Shown in pieces: positions 8,539-17,366 of a stretch of 64,000 nucleotides of DNA (the stretch's first letter is position 1; each line of letters starts with the position of its first letter). The notes beneath the pieces are model-generated. The model worked only from the letters and a program-made list of their open reading frames with translations. It made no database searches and was not told where the DNA came from. Location: NCBI RefSeq assembly GCF_003696315.1, contig NZ_RFFN01000001.1, forward strand, positions 186,001-250,000. The letters run 5' to 3'. A program made the translations under genes and the position numbers. This stretch comes from Pseudomonas songnenensis. Lineage in GTDB: Bacteria; Pseudomonadota; Gammaproteobacteria; Pseudomonadales; Pseudomonadaceae.

Positions 8539-10386
8539 ATGACCCTTGCCGATCTGCCCCTCGCCCCGCTGGAGCGCGCCTTTGTCGCCAGCCTGCAGCG
8601 CCTGGAACCGCAGGCGCCCGAAGCGGTGCTGCTCGCCGCCGCGCTGTGCTGCGAGGCGCTGGCGTCGGGTGACGTCTGTCTGCCGCTGGCGCGCCTGGCT
8701 GGCAGGCGGCCCTGGCCCGATGTCGATCTCAGCCTGCCGGCGCTGTCCGTCTGGCGCGCACAGCTCGAAGCCTCTTTGTTGGTCGGGACACCAGACGACT
8801 ATGCGCCGCTGACCCTGGTCGGCGAGCGTCTCTACCTGGCCCGCTACCAGGCCTACGAACAGCAGCTGGCCGAACAGCTGCTGGCCCGCGCCGGCGATGC
8901 GCCCGAGGTGGACGAAGTCCGGCTCGCCGAGAGCCTGGCGCGGCTGTTCGCCTTCAACCAGCAGCGTCCCGACTGGCAGCGCCTGGCCGCTGCGCAGGCG
9001 GTACGCCGGCGCCTGGCGGTGATTTCCGGCGGGCCCGGCACCGGCAAGACCACCACCGTGGTGCGCCTCTTGGCGGCGCTGCTCGAGCAGCCCGGCGGCG
9101 AACGTCTGGCCATCGGCCTCGCTGCACCCACCGGCAAGGCCGCCGCGCGCATGGCCGAAGCGATCCGCAACGCCAAGGCCGAGCTGCCGGTCAGCGATGC
9201 GGTGAAAGAGGCCCTGCCGGACGAGGCGCGGACCCTGCACCGCCTGCTCGGCAGCCGCGGCGACAGTCCGCGTGTGCGCCATGACGCGGCCAACCCGCTG
9301 GCGCTGGACGTGCTGGTGGTGGACGAGGCGTCGATGGTCGACCTGGCGCTGATGGCCAAGCTGGTCGCCGCGCTGCCGCCGAAGGCGCGGCTGATCCTGC
9401 TCGGCGACAAGGATCAGCTGGCCGCCGTGGAGGCCGGCGCGGTGTTCGCCGAACTCTGCGAAGGCCGCGGTTTCGATGCCCGGGCGGCAAGCGAGCTGGA
9501 GCGCATCACCGGCCAGCCCGTGCCGGTCGAGATGCCGCGCTCGCGCCTCGGCGATGCGGTGGTGCTGCTCACCCACAGCCATCGCTTCGCCGGCGACAGC
9601 GGCATCGGCGAGCTGGCGCGGCGGATCAACGCCGGCGATGCCAGGGGCACCGTCGCGCTGCTGCAGGAAGGTCGTGCGGATCTCGCCTGGAACGCGGCGC
9701 CCAGCGCGACCGCCTTGATCGAGCGGCTGGAGCAGGGCTACGCGCCCTATCTGCAGGCCGCGCGGCAGGGCGATCCAGGCGCGGCGTTCGAGGCCTTCAA
9801 CGGTTTCCGGGCGCTGACTGCGCAACGCGAGGGTCCGTTCGGCGTGACCGGCATCAACGAGGCGCTGGAAACACGCTTCAGGCGTCGCCTCGGCGTGCCG
9901 GCCCGCGAGCGCTGGTATCCCGGCCGTGCGGTGATGGTCCGGCAGAACGACTACGCGCTGGGGCTGTTCAACGGCGATATCGGCCTGTGCCTGAAAACCG
10001 AGCAGGGCCTGCGGGTGTTCTTCGAAGGGGATGAGGGCTATCGCGGCTTCGCCCCGGCGCGGTTGCCAAGCCATGACAGCGCCTTCGCCATGACCGTGCA
10101 CAAGAGCCAGGGCTCGGAATTCACCGAGGTGCTGCTGGCCTTGCCGGATCAGCCGAGCCCGCTGCTGACCCGCGCGCTGTGCTACACCGGCATCACCCGT
10201 GCCAAGCGCCGGGTGGAGATCTGGGCGCTGCCGGCACGGCTGGCCGAAGCGGTCAGCACCCGTGCCGAGCGCGCCGCCGGACTGGCCGAGCGGCTTGCAC
10301 TACCTGAGGGCACCAGCCGCGCCAGCGAGACGTTACCCAGCGCCAGGCCGGCCGACCCCCAAGGTGATCAGCTCAGCCTGTTCTGA
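8539..10386 (+). CDS. recD: Exodeoxyribonuclease V subunit alpha RecD (helicase)
   Basis: 615 residues from the ATG at 8539. RecD is the 5'-3' SF1B helicase of RecBCD. Walker A (GGPGTGKTTT) is near residues 164-173, followed by DEASMVDLALM (Walker B) and LLGDKDQLAAVEAGAVF. The C-terminal 2B/UvrD-like motif AMTVHKSQGSEFTEVLLALP is present. The open frame extends upstream into the 3' end of recB, but the ATG at 8539 has an AGGAG about 7 bases ahead and begins the family-like MTLADLPLAPLERAF. The 70-bp spacer from recB is larger than the overlap at recC-recB. Confidence 0.95.
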   Translation: MTLADLPLAPLERAFVASLQRLEPQAPEAVLLAAALCCEALASGDVCLPLARLAGRRPWPDVDLSLPALSVWRAQLEASLLVGTPDDYAPLTLVGERLYLARYQAYEQQLAEQLLARAGDAPEVDEVRLAESLARLFAFNQQRPDWQRLAAAQAVRRRLAVISGGPGTGKTTTVVRLLAALLEQPGGERLAIGLAAPTGKAAARMAEAIRNAKAELPVSDAVKEALPDEARTLHRLLGSRGDSPRVRHDAANPLALDVLVVDEASMVDLALMAKLVAALPPKARLILLGDKDQLAAVEAGAVFAELCEGRGFDARAASELERITGQPVPVEMPRSRLGDAVVLLTHSHRFAGDSGIGELARRINAGDARGTVALLQEGRADLAWNAAPSATALIERLEQGYAPYLQAARQGDPGAAFEAFNGFRALTAQREGPFGVTGINEALETRFRRRLGVPARERWYPGRAVMVRQNDYALGLFNGDIGLCLKTEQGLRVFFEGDEGYRGFAPARLPSHDSAFAMTVHKSQGSEFTEVLLALPDQPSPLLTRALCYTGITRAKRRVEIWALPARLAEAVSTRAERAAGLAERLALPEGTSRASETLPSARPADPQGDQLSLF

Positions 10387-10513
10387 GCGTGCACTGCTGC
10401 TCGAAGCCGGCACGTTCGCGGCGCATCGCCACCTGTTTCGTGAAGCGGTTGTGGGTATGGCGCAAGGAATTCTGTTCCGATGCGCGTTCGCCAAAAGCCG
10501 ACCGGGACTTGCG

Positions 10514-10957
10514 ATGAGAACCTTCTTCCTTCTGCTATGGGGCCTGCTCAGCCTGACGATCAGCACCGCGGCGCTGCGCGCGGTGTGGCTCGAGCCCTCG
10601 CTGGCCAGCGGCTTCGCGCTGCTGCTGGTGGTCTATTACATCGTCTGCTTCTTCCAGCTTATCCGCGCCGCCTACCTGCCCTGGGGACTGCTGGGCGCCT
10701 ACCGGCGCAGTGGCTACTGGCTGTGCCTGATCCTGCTGCCGCTGACGCTGATCCCGCTGCACGCGGCATATCAGATTTGGGAGCAGGGTGGTTACGTCGC
10801 TGCCGAGGCCTCGCTGCACACCGAGTGGCTGCACCTGCTGCTCGGCTGGCTGCAGGACGTCCTCGGTTATCTGGGGCCGCTGCTGGTGCTTGCTGCGCTG
10901 GGCATCGGCCTGGCGCTGATGCTGCTGCGTCTGTTGCGTGGACAGGTCGCGCGCTGA
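10514..10957 (+). CDS. Small integral membrane protein, function unknown
   Basis: 147 residues. It has about three or four hydrophobic segments: residues 2-22, 27-50, 66-85 and a C-terminal stretch around 110-140. A short basic turn (LLGAYRRSGYW) follows the second segment. No conserved domain is recognised. The ATG at 10514 starts directly before the first membrane segment; another in-frame ATG at 10457 would add 19 unremarkable residues. The gene follows recD by 127 bp on the same strand. Its stop codon abuts the stop of the convergent AEC transporter with no base between them. Confidence 0.65.
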   Translation: MRTFFLLLWGLLSLTISTAALRAVWLEPSLASGFALLLVVYYIVCFFQLIRAAYLPWGLLGAYRRSGYWLCLILLPLTLIPLHAAYQIWEQGGYVAAEASLHTEWLHLLLGWLQDVLGYLGPLLVLAALGIGLALMLLRLLRGQVAR

Positions 10958-11866
10958 TCAGCCGTTCAGCAGGGTGAGCACCAGCGGCAGGCTGGCCGCG
11001 GCCAGCAGGGTCTGCAAGGTGATGATGCCGGCCATCAGATGACTGTCGCCGCCGAGCTGGCGGGTGAGCACATAGGCAGTAGGGGCGGTGGGCAGGGCAA
11101 AGAACAGCACCAGGATGGTCGTTTCCATTGGTGGCAAGCCGAGTACCCGCGCCACAGCGTAGGCCAGCAGTGGCACGGCGAGCAGACGTACCGCGCAGTT
11201 CCAGCCCAGCGCCGGGATTTCCCCGCCCAGTTCCTGCGGCTTGAGCGCCGCGCCGACGCAGAGCAGGCCCAGTGGCAGGCTGGCTGCGGCCAGCAGGCCG
11301 AGGAGTCGCTCGGTGCCGCCCGGCAATCCCAGCCCGGACAGGTTCACCAGCGCGCCGGTCAGGCAGGCCAGGATCAGCGGGTTCTTCGCGATCGGCAGCA
11401 GCAACCCACGCACGCTGACGCCGCGTTCGGCGGTCAGCGCCCAGACCGACATGACATTTACCGTGGGCACCATCAAGGCCAGCATCAGTGCGGCCAGTGC
11501 CAGGCCTTCCTTGCCGAACAGGCTGCCGACCGCCGCCAGCCCGAGGTAGGTGTTGAAACGCAGCACGCCCTGGGTGATTGCGCCGAAGCGGCCAGCGGAC
11601 CAGCCGCGCAGGCGCTTCATCAGCAGCAGGGCGATCCACGCGAGGCCAAGGCCGAGCATCACCGCGCCGGCCAGCTGCGGCAGGGCAGGGTTGTCCAGCG
11701 GCGCGGTGGCCAGGCTGCTGAACAGCAGCGCTGGAAACAGGACGAAGTAGTTGATGCGTTCGGCGCCTGGCCAGAACTCCACGCTGGGAAAGGCACGCAA
11801 GCGCAGAAAATAGCCGGCAACGATAAGAGCGAAGAGGGGCCAGAGGGCCAGCAGAAGGGCTGTCAC
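10958..11866 (-). CDS. AEC-family (auxin efflux carrier-like) permease
   Basis: 302 residues, almost entirely hydrophobic with about ten predicted membrane segments arranged as two similar halves. Family marks are the INYFVLFPALLFSSLA segment in the first half, and PLGLLCVGAAL and PTAPTAYVLTRQLGG in the second. Members of this family move small carboxylates or unknown metabolites across the inner membrane; the substrate here cannot be read from sequence. The start codon is GTG at 11866, with GGA about 11 bases upstream. Confidence 0.85.
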   Translation of the reverse strand: MTALLLALWPLFALIVAGYFLRLRAFPSVEFWPGAERINYFVLFPALLFSSLATAPLDNPALPQLAGAVMLGLGLAWIALLLMKRLRGWSAGRFGAITQGVLRFNTYLGLAAVGSLFGKEGLALAALMLALMVPTVNVMSVWALTAERGVSVRGLLLPIAKNPLILACLTGALVNLSGLGLPGGTERLLGLLAAASLPLGLLCVGAALKPQELGGEIPALGWNCAVRLLAVPLLAYAVARVLGLPPMETTILVLFFALPTAPTAYVLTRQLGGDSHLMAGIITLQTLLAAASLPLVLTLLNG

Positions 11867-12034
11867 GGATACATCCAGCTATGCATGTGAAAGGGATCTT
11901 CAATGCTGGAAACGTCCAGTGCAAGTCTCCTGTCCAAGCTGTCGGGTTCATGCAGAGGTTACGCCGGTCGGACTGTCGTCAATTCAGTAGTGGCCTGGTG
12001 ATATCATTTTGATCGCTGAAACGACGGGCCACCG

Positions 12035-13249
12035 ATGCCACATACCACCGACTACTCCTCCACCGAGGGCTTGCGCGATACGCCCTATGGCCGGCAACTG
12101 CATGCCGGCTTTCGGTTGCTGTGCTTCAAGCCGGCGCTGGAGCGGGAGTTTCGGCATTACCTGGACCGGCACGCCCGGGCCTCGCAGCGCCTTGCCGCGC
12201 TGCTGCTGATTCTCGTCGTCTCCGGCTATCTGTACTGCGAGCTGCGGCTGTTCGATCTGGGCGGCACGGGTTGGCTGACGACGCTGACCCTGTTGCGGGG
12301 CCTGCAGATTCTTCCAGGCGTCGCCGTGCTGGTGCTGACATTCTACAGCCGCAGGTTTCGCGCGCAGGCCAACCGGGTTTTTCCGGTATTGCTGGTGTCG
12401 GTCGGCATTCTCGCTGCACTGATCGACATCCGTTTCGAAGCGCTTCAAACCGAGCTGAACTTCCGCTACGGCGCGGGCCTGCTGATCGTCAGCTCATTCT
12501 TCTTTCTTGGCGTGACCTTCTGGTGGGCGTTGCTGTGCGCGGTACTGATCGTGCTGGCCGATGTGTTCATGGCCAGTCTGATCCTTCCGGCCGAGCGGAT
12601 GCCGGAGCACTGGATCGCGGTCAGCTACTACGTACTGCTGCTGATCATCGGTGCCATCAGTCGCTACGTGCACGAGTATTCGCAGCGGGAACAGTTTCTG
12701 ATGCGCAAGCTGCTGGGCTGGGTCGCCGAGCACGATGCCCTGAGCGGTCTGGCCAATCGGCGCAGCCATGACCTGGCGCTGCGTCAGCGGGTCGCCCAGG
12801 CGCGCCGGGACCGCCGGCCGCTAAGCCTGCTGTTGCTCGATCTGGATGACTTCAAGGCCTACAACGACAAGTTCGGTCATCCGGCCGGTGATGCCTTGAT
12901 CCGCACCTTTGGTGAACTGCTGGCCGGCTATGCGCGGCGACCGCTGGATCAGGCCGCGCGGGTGGGCGGCGAGGAGTTCGCGCTGCTGCTGTACAACTGC
13001 GACAATGCCGCGGCCCAGCGTATTGCGCGACAGCTGATCAGCGCATTGGCTGCGCTCGACATCAGGCACCCGCAGGACGCCATCGCGCGGGTGGGGGTCA
13101 GCATCGGTATCGCCACGTTGCAGCAAGGGCAGCAGCCCGAGCAGCTCTACCATTGCGCCGATACCGCGTTGTACCAGGCCAAGACCAGCGGCAAGAATCG
13201 CTTCGCGGTGGCGGCGGCGCAGCCGCGTTCGGACCTGCCGGATCGCTAG
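12035..13249 (+). CDS. Membrane-anchored diguanylate cyclase (GGDEF)
   Basis: 404 residues. The N-terminal half (about 48-220) holds five or six membrane segments with short loops, a MASE-like sensor region I cannot assign to a named family. The C-terminal part (about 240-395) is a GGDEF domain with HDALSGLANRR at its start, LLLLDLDDFKAYND, and an active-site GGEEF near residue 311. An RPLD lies five residues before GGEEF, which is an intact RxxD inhibitory site, so the enzyme should be active and product-inhibited. It would make cyclic di-GMP at the inner membrane. It is convergent with the thioesterase, 9 bp away. Confidence 0.9.
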   Translation: MPHTTDYSSTEGLRDTPYGRQLHAGFRLLCFKPALEREFRHYLDRHARASQRLAALLLILVVSGYLYCELRLFDLGGTGWLTTLTLLRGLQILPGVAVLVLTFYSRRFRAQANRVFPVLLVSVGILAALIDIRFEALQTELNFRYGAGLLIVSSFFFLGVTFWWALLCAVLIVLADVFMASLILPAERMPEHWIAVSYYVLLLIIGAISRYVHEYSQREQFLMRKLLGWVAEHDALSGLANRRSHDLALRQRVAQARRDRRPLSLLLLDLDDFKAYNDKFGHPAGDALIRTFGELLAGYARRPLDQAARVGGEEFALLLYNCDNAAAQRIARQLISALAALDIRHPQDAIARVGVSIGIATLQQGQQPEQLYHCADTALYQAKTSGKNRFAVAAAQPRSDLPDR

Positions 13250-13258
13250 CCGCTCGCG

Positions 13259-13660
13259 TCAGCGGCGCGGTGGTACCGAGCGGGTGCGGCCGCTGCCATC
13301 GATGGCGACGAAGACGAACACCGCTTCGGTGACCTTGCGCCATTCGCTGGACAGCGGATCGTCGCTCCAGACTTCCACCAGCATGCGGATCGAGCTGCGC
13401 CCGACCTCCAGCGTCTGGGTATAGAAGGACAGCTGCGCGCCGACCGCCACCGGAACCATGAACGCCATGCGATCGATGGAAACCGTCGCGACCCGCCCGG
13501 CTGCCACGCGGCTGGCCATTGCGGTGCCGGCCAGATCCATCTGCGACACCAGCCAACCGCCGTAGATATCGCCGAAACCGTTGGTTTCGCGCGGCAATGC
13601 GGTGAGCTGCAGGGCCAGGTCGCCCTGCGGAATCGGATCTTCCTGTTCGTACTCTTTCAT
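13259..13660 (-). CDS. Acyl-CoA thioesterase, hotdog fold (YciA-like)
   Basis: 133 residues, the usual size of a single hotdog domain. The segment NGFGDIYGGWLVSQMDLAG matches the hotdog helix of YciA-type acyl-CoA hydrolases, with the Asp of QMD as the expected catalytic residue. VSIDRMAFMVPVAVGAQLS is the following conserved strand. It probably hydrolyses acyl-CoA esters in the cytosol, with chain preference unknown. The ATG at 13660 opens onto a 224-bp region shared with the divergent pstS. Confidence 0.88.
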   Translation of the reverse strand: MKEYEQEDPIPQGDLALQLTALPRETNGFGDIYGGWLVSQMDLAGTAMASRVAAGRVATVSIDRMAFMVPVAVGAQLSFYTQTLEVGRSSIRMLVEVWSDDPLSSEWRKVTEAVFVFVAIDGSGRTRSVPPRR

Positions 13661-13792
13661 TCGGTCTGACTCGCGGCGCGATTGTTGTTTTGGCGCGAAA
13701 TGCCCGTACTAGCGCGGGCGACGGCGCCGAGTATAGCGGCTGTGCAGTCGCACAGCGACCGCGGCCGGTCAATGCGCCGCTCCGTAATCAGA

Positions 13793-13825
13793 TTGTCACA
13801 CTTGCTTCATAGAGTGTTCACACGG
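13793..13825 (+). promoter_or_regulatory. Pho box upstream of pstS (three PhoB half-sites)
   Basis: Three consecutive 11-base units share the PhoB half-site pattern: TTGTCACACTT (13793-13803), GCTTCATAGAG (13804-13814) and TGTTCACACGG (13815-13825). The 11-base period and the TGTCA/TTCA cores match the known Pho box, in which PhoB dimers bind direct repeats and replace the -35 element. The last unit ends 59 bases before the pstS start. I infer strong phosphate-starvation induction of pstS. Confidence 0.8.
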
Positions 13826-13884
13826 CCTGCAGATACTGGCCCCCGTTCCAACACACTCGAGCACACACCTGCTAGGAGCAAGGT

Positions 13885-14853
13885 ATGAAACTGAATCGTT
13901 TGATGGCGGCCCTGACCTTTGTAGCCGCTGGCGTTGGCGCTGCAAGCGCGGTCGCTGCTGTAGACCCGGCCCTGCCGAGCTACCAGAAGACCTCCGGTGT
14001 ATCCGGCAACCTGTCCAGCGTTGGCTCCGACTCCCTGGCCAACCTGATGACCCTGTGGGCCGAAGAGTTCAAGCGCAGCTATCCGAACGTCAACATTCAG
14101 ATCCAGGCTGCCGGTTCCTCCACTGCGCCGCCCGCTCTGACCGAAGGCACCTCCAACATGGGCCCGATGAGCCGCCCCATGAAGGACAACGAGATCCAGG
14201 CCTTCGAAGAAAAGTATGGCTACAAGCCGACGGCCGTTCCGGTGGCCATCGACGCCCTGGCGGTGTTCGTGCACAAGGACAACCCGATCAAGTCGCTGGA
14301 TATCGAACAGGTCGACGCCATCTTCTCCAGCACCCGCCTGTGCGGTGGCGAGAAGGACATCAAGACCTGGGGTGATCTGGGCATGACCGGCGAATGGTCC
14401 AACAAGCCGATCCAGCTGTTCGGTCGTAACTCGGTATCCGGTACCTACGGCTACTTCAAGGAAGAAGCCCTGTGTAAAGGCGACTTCAAGTCCAACGTCA
14501 ACGAGCAGCCGGGTTCCGCTTCGGTGGTGCAGTCGATCTCCAGCACCCTGAACGCCATCGGTTACTCCGGCATCGGCTACAAGACCTCCAGCGTCCGTGC
14601 CGTACCGCTGTCCAAGGGCGGCGAAGCCTTCGAGGCGAGCGAAGAGAATGCTCTGGCCGGCAAGTTCCCGCTGGCGCGCTTCTTCTACGTCTACGTCAAC
14701 AAGGCGCCGAACAAGCCGCTGAGCCCGATCGATGCCGAGTTCCTGAAGCTGGTGCTTTCCAAGCAGGGCCAGGAAGTGGTGGTCAAGGACGGCTACATCC
14801 CGCTGCCGAAGAAGGTGGTCGACAAGACCATGACGGATCTGGGTCTCAACTGA
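13885..14853 (+). CDS. pstS: Phosphate ABC transporter periplasmic binding protein PstS
   Basis: 322 residues with a signal peptide of about 25 residues ([20 protein letters not shown], then a VAAVDP region). The mature protein has the PstS-like binding fold: [15 protein letters not shown], then [22 protein letters not shown] for phosphate contacts, [13 protein letters not shown], and [15 protein letters not shown]. It captures phosphate and delivers it to PstC-PstA. An AGGAG precedes the ATG. It is separated from pstC by a strong hairpin and a second Pho box, so it is likely to be made in excess over the permease. Confidence 0.95.
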   Translation: MKLNRLMAALTFVAAGVGAASAVAAVDPALPSYQKTSGVSGNLSSVGSDSLANLMTLWAEEFKRSYPNVNIQIQAAGSSTAPPALTEGTSNMGPMSRPMKDNEIQAFEEKYGYKPTAVPVAIDALAVFVHKDNPIKSLDIEQVDAIFSSTRLCGGEKDIKTWGDLGMTGEWSNKPIQLFGRNSVSGTYGYFKEEALCKGDFKSNVNEQPGSASVVQSISSTLNAIGYSGIGYKTSSVRAVPLSKGGEAFEASEENALAGKFPLARFFYVYVNKAPNKPLSPIDAEFLKLVLSKQGQEVVVKDGYIPLPKKVVDKTMTDLGLN

Positions 14854-14894
14854 GCGCAGATGCCCGCCTTGCGATAGTTATCGCGAGCTGAGCA

Positions 14895-14927
14895 GACGCC
14901 CGCCACGCTTACGCGTTGGCGGGCGTC
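14895..14927 (+). terminator. Hairpin downstream of pstS (terminator or attenuator)
   Basis: An 11-bp perfect stem, GACGCCCGCCA (14895-14905) with TGGCGGGCGTC (14917-14927), encloses an 11-base loop that can itself pair ACGC with GCGT. No long T-tract follows; the next bases run into the second Pho box. It probably limits read-through from pstS into pstCAB or stabilises the pstS 3' end. Confidence 0.6.
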
Positions 14928-14930
14928 GTC

Positions 14931-14963
14931 GTGTCACCTCTATGTAATTTTTCTGTCACACGG
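14931..14963 (+). promoter_or_regulatory. Pho box upstream of pstC
   Basis: Three 11-base units: GTGTCACCTCT (14931-14941), ATGTAATTTTT (14942-14952) and CTGTCACACGG (14953-14963). The first and third match the PhoB half-site well; the middle one is weaker. The array lies immediately after the pstS hairpin and 99 bases before pstC. This suggests pstC-pstA-pstB has its own PhoB-dependent promoter rather than relying only on read-through. Confidence 0.75.
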
Positions 14964-15062
14964 CTGCAGTAAATTAGGCGCCGAACCGGCCACCAGGCCC
15001 GGAAGAGGCTCGCGCCAACGCGGCGCGGCGGTTTAAACGGCCTGAGTGGCCAGGACCCTCGC

Positions 15063-17339
15063 ATGAACGATATCGAGACCATGAGCGCGAATTCCGATGT
15101 GCAACGGCTGGACTTCAACACGCCGGCGCTGCAGCGCAAGCGTCGCATCCGCGCGCTGAAAGACCACCTGGCGCGCTGGTACGTATCCATCGGCGGCCTG
15201 GCGGTGCTGGGTGCCATCACCCTGATCTTTTTCTATCTGGCGCAGGTCGTGCTGCCGATGTTCCAGGGCGCCGAACTGGAAAGCCGCGCGGTCCAGCAGC
15301 CGGCCTGGCTGGCTGATGCCGGCGAGCCGCTGCTGCTGACCATCGAGGAGCAGAACCAGGTCGCCATGCGCCTGGGCAGTGACGGTCAGGCGCGCTTCTT
15401 CGGCTTGCGCGACGGTGCACTGCTGTCGAGCAAGGCGCTGCCGCTGCCCGAAGGCAGCCGCATCGTCTCGGTGGGCCAGGACACGCCCGGTACGCGTCGA
15501 CTGGTGCTGGGCCTGGATAATGGCCAGGCGCTGGTGGTCGAGCACAACTACAAGCTCACCTATCCGAACAACCAGAAGACCATCACGCCGGAGCTGGCCT
15601 ACCCGTTCGGCGAAGAGCCGTTGCAGCTCGATCCGGAAGGTCGCGCCATTGACCGTGCGGCCATCAGCATGAACGGCAAGACGCTGCTGGTTGCCGGCGC
15701 CACGGGCACCACTCTGCATGCCCAGCGCATCGCCAGCAGCGAGAACCTGCTGACCGGCGAGGTGACCCTCGAGCAGGAGCGCCTCAACCTGCCGCAGATG
15801 GCCGAGCCGATTCGCCAGCTGCTGATCGACCCGCGGCATATGTGGCTCTACGCGATCAGTGGCAAGGCCAGCGCGGATGTCTTCGACCTGCGCCGCAAGC
15901 AGCTCAACGGCCGCTACAAGCTGGTCGGCGATGGCAGCGAGATCACCAGCGTCAGCCCGTTGCTGGGCGGCATCTCGCTGATGGTCGGCGACTCCAGGGG
16001 CACCATCGGCCAATGGTTCATGGTGCGCGCGGCCGATGGCCAGGCCGAACTGAAGAACGTGCGCAACTTCAAGCTGGGCAGCAGCCCGATCCGCCAGATC
16101 CTCCCGGAAGAGCGCCGCAAAGGCTTCCTCGCGCTGGATGACAGCGGCAACCTAGGCGTATTCCACAGCACCGCCCATCGCACGCTGGTCAAGGAGCAGG
16201 TCGCCGAAGGCACCGCCCTGGCCGCCATGTCGCCTCGCGCTACCCGTCTGCTGGTGGAGTCGCAGCAGGGCCTGCAGCGTTTCGTCATCGACAACCCGCA
16301 CCCGGAGATCTCCTGGAGCGCGCTGTGGGGCAAGGTCTGGTACGAGAGCTACCCGGAGCCGGATTACGTCTGGCAGTCGACGTCGGCCAACAGTGATTTC
16401 GAACCCAAGCTGAGCCTTGCGCCGCTGGCGTTCGGCACGCTCAAGGCCGCCTTCTACGCGATGCTGCTGGCGGCACCGCTGGCGATCTGTGCGGCGTTCT
16501 ACACCGCCTACTTCATGGCGCCCAGGCTGCGCAGCAAGGTCAAGCCGGTCATCGAGCTGATGGAAGCGCTGCCAACGGTGATTCTCGGTTTCTTCGCCGG
16601 CCTGTTCCTCGCGCCGTTCCTGGAGAACCACCTGCCTGGCATCTTCGCCCTGCTGCTGTTGATGCCGGTGGGCATCCTGTTTGCCGCCTGGACCTGGAGC
16701 CGCCTGCCGCAGAGCGTGCGCCTTGCCGTGCCGGATGGCTGGGAAGCCGTGCTGCTGATCCCGGTGATCCTGCTGGTCGGCTTCGGCTCGCTGGAGATCA
16801 GCGGGCACCTGGAGAACTGGTTCTTCGGCGGTGACATGCGCCTGTGGCTGTCCAATGACATGGGCATTCCGTTCGACCAGCGCAACGCCCTGGTGATCGG
16901 CCTGGCAATGGGCTTCGCGGTGATCCCGACCATCTATTCGATCGCCGAGGACGCCGTGTTCAGCGTGCCGCGCAGCCTGACGCTGGGCTCGCTGGCCCTG
17001 GGCGCGACGCCCTGGCAGACGCTGACCCGCGTGGTGCTGCTGACCGCCAGCCCGGGCATCTTCTCGGCGCTGATGATCGGCATGGGTCGCGCGGTGGGCG
17101 AGACGATGATCGTGCTGATGGCCACCGGCAACACGCCGATCATGGAAGCCAACATCTTCGAAGGCATGCGCACCCTGGCCGCCAACGTCGCGGTGGAGAT
17201 GCCCGAATCCGAAGTCGGCGGTACCCATTACCGTGTGCTGTTCCTCGCCGCGATGGTGCTGCTGATGTTCACCTTCGTGATGAACACCCTCGCCGAGCTG
17301 ATTCGTCAGCGTCTGCGTGGCAAGTACGCCAGCCTGTAA
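15063..17339 (+). CDS. pstC: Phosphate ABC transporter permease PstC, large form
   Basis: 758 residues, more than twice the size of E. coli PstC (about 320). One membrane segment at about 38-66 is followed by a periplasmic region of nearly 400 residues with repeated short beta motifs (TLLVAGATGTTLHAQ, HMWLYAISGKASADVF, GISLMVGDSRGTIGQWF, GFLALDDSGNLGVF) that looks like a WD40-like propeller. The PstC permease core starts near 450 (FGTLKAAFYAMLLAAPLAI) and has the EAA-type coupling loop around LTLGSLALGATPWQTLTRVV. It pairs with PstA to move phosphate across the inner membrane. Starts at ATG 15063. Confidence 0.93.
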   Translation: MNDIETMSANSDVQRLDFNTPALQRKRRIRALKDHLARWYVSIGGLAVLGAITLIFFYLAQVVLPMFQGAELESRAVQQPAWLADAGEPLLLTIEEQNQVAMRLGSDGQARFFGLRDGALLSSKALPLPEGSRIVSVGQDTPGTRRLVLGLDNGQALVVEHNYKLTYPNNQKTITPELAYPFGEEPLQLDPEGRAIDRAAISMNGKTLLVAGATGTTLHAQRIASSENLLTGEVTLEQERLNLPQMAEPIRQLLIDPRHMWLYAISGKASADVFDLRRKQLNGRYKLVGDGSEITSVSPLLGGISLMVGDSRGTIGQWFMVRAADGQAELKNVRNFKLGSSPIRQILPEERRKGFLALDDSGNLGVFHSTAHRTLVKEQVAEGTALAAMSPRATRLLVESQQGLQRFVIDNPHPEISWSALWGKVWYESYPEPDYVWQSTSANSDFEPKLSLAPLAFGTLKAAFYAMLLAAPLAICAAFYTAYFMAPRLRSKVKPVIELMEALPTVILGFFAGLFLAPFLENHLPGIFALLLLMPVGILFAAWTWSRLPQSVRLAVPDGWEAVLLIPVILLVGFGSLEISGHLENWFFGGDMRLWLSNDMGIPFDQRNALVIGLAMGFAVIPTIYSIAEDAVFSVPRSLTLGSLALGATPWQTLTRVVLLTASPGIFSALMIGMGRAVGETMIVLMATGNTPIMEANIFEGMRTLAANVAVEMPESEVGGTHYRVLFLAAMVLLMFTFVMNTLAELIRQRLRGKYASL

Positions 17340-17366
17340 ACCAGATTTCGCAAAAGGTATCGATCC

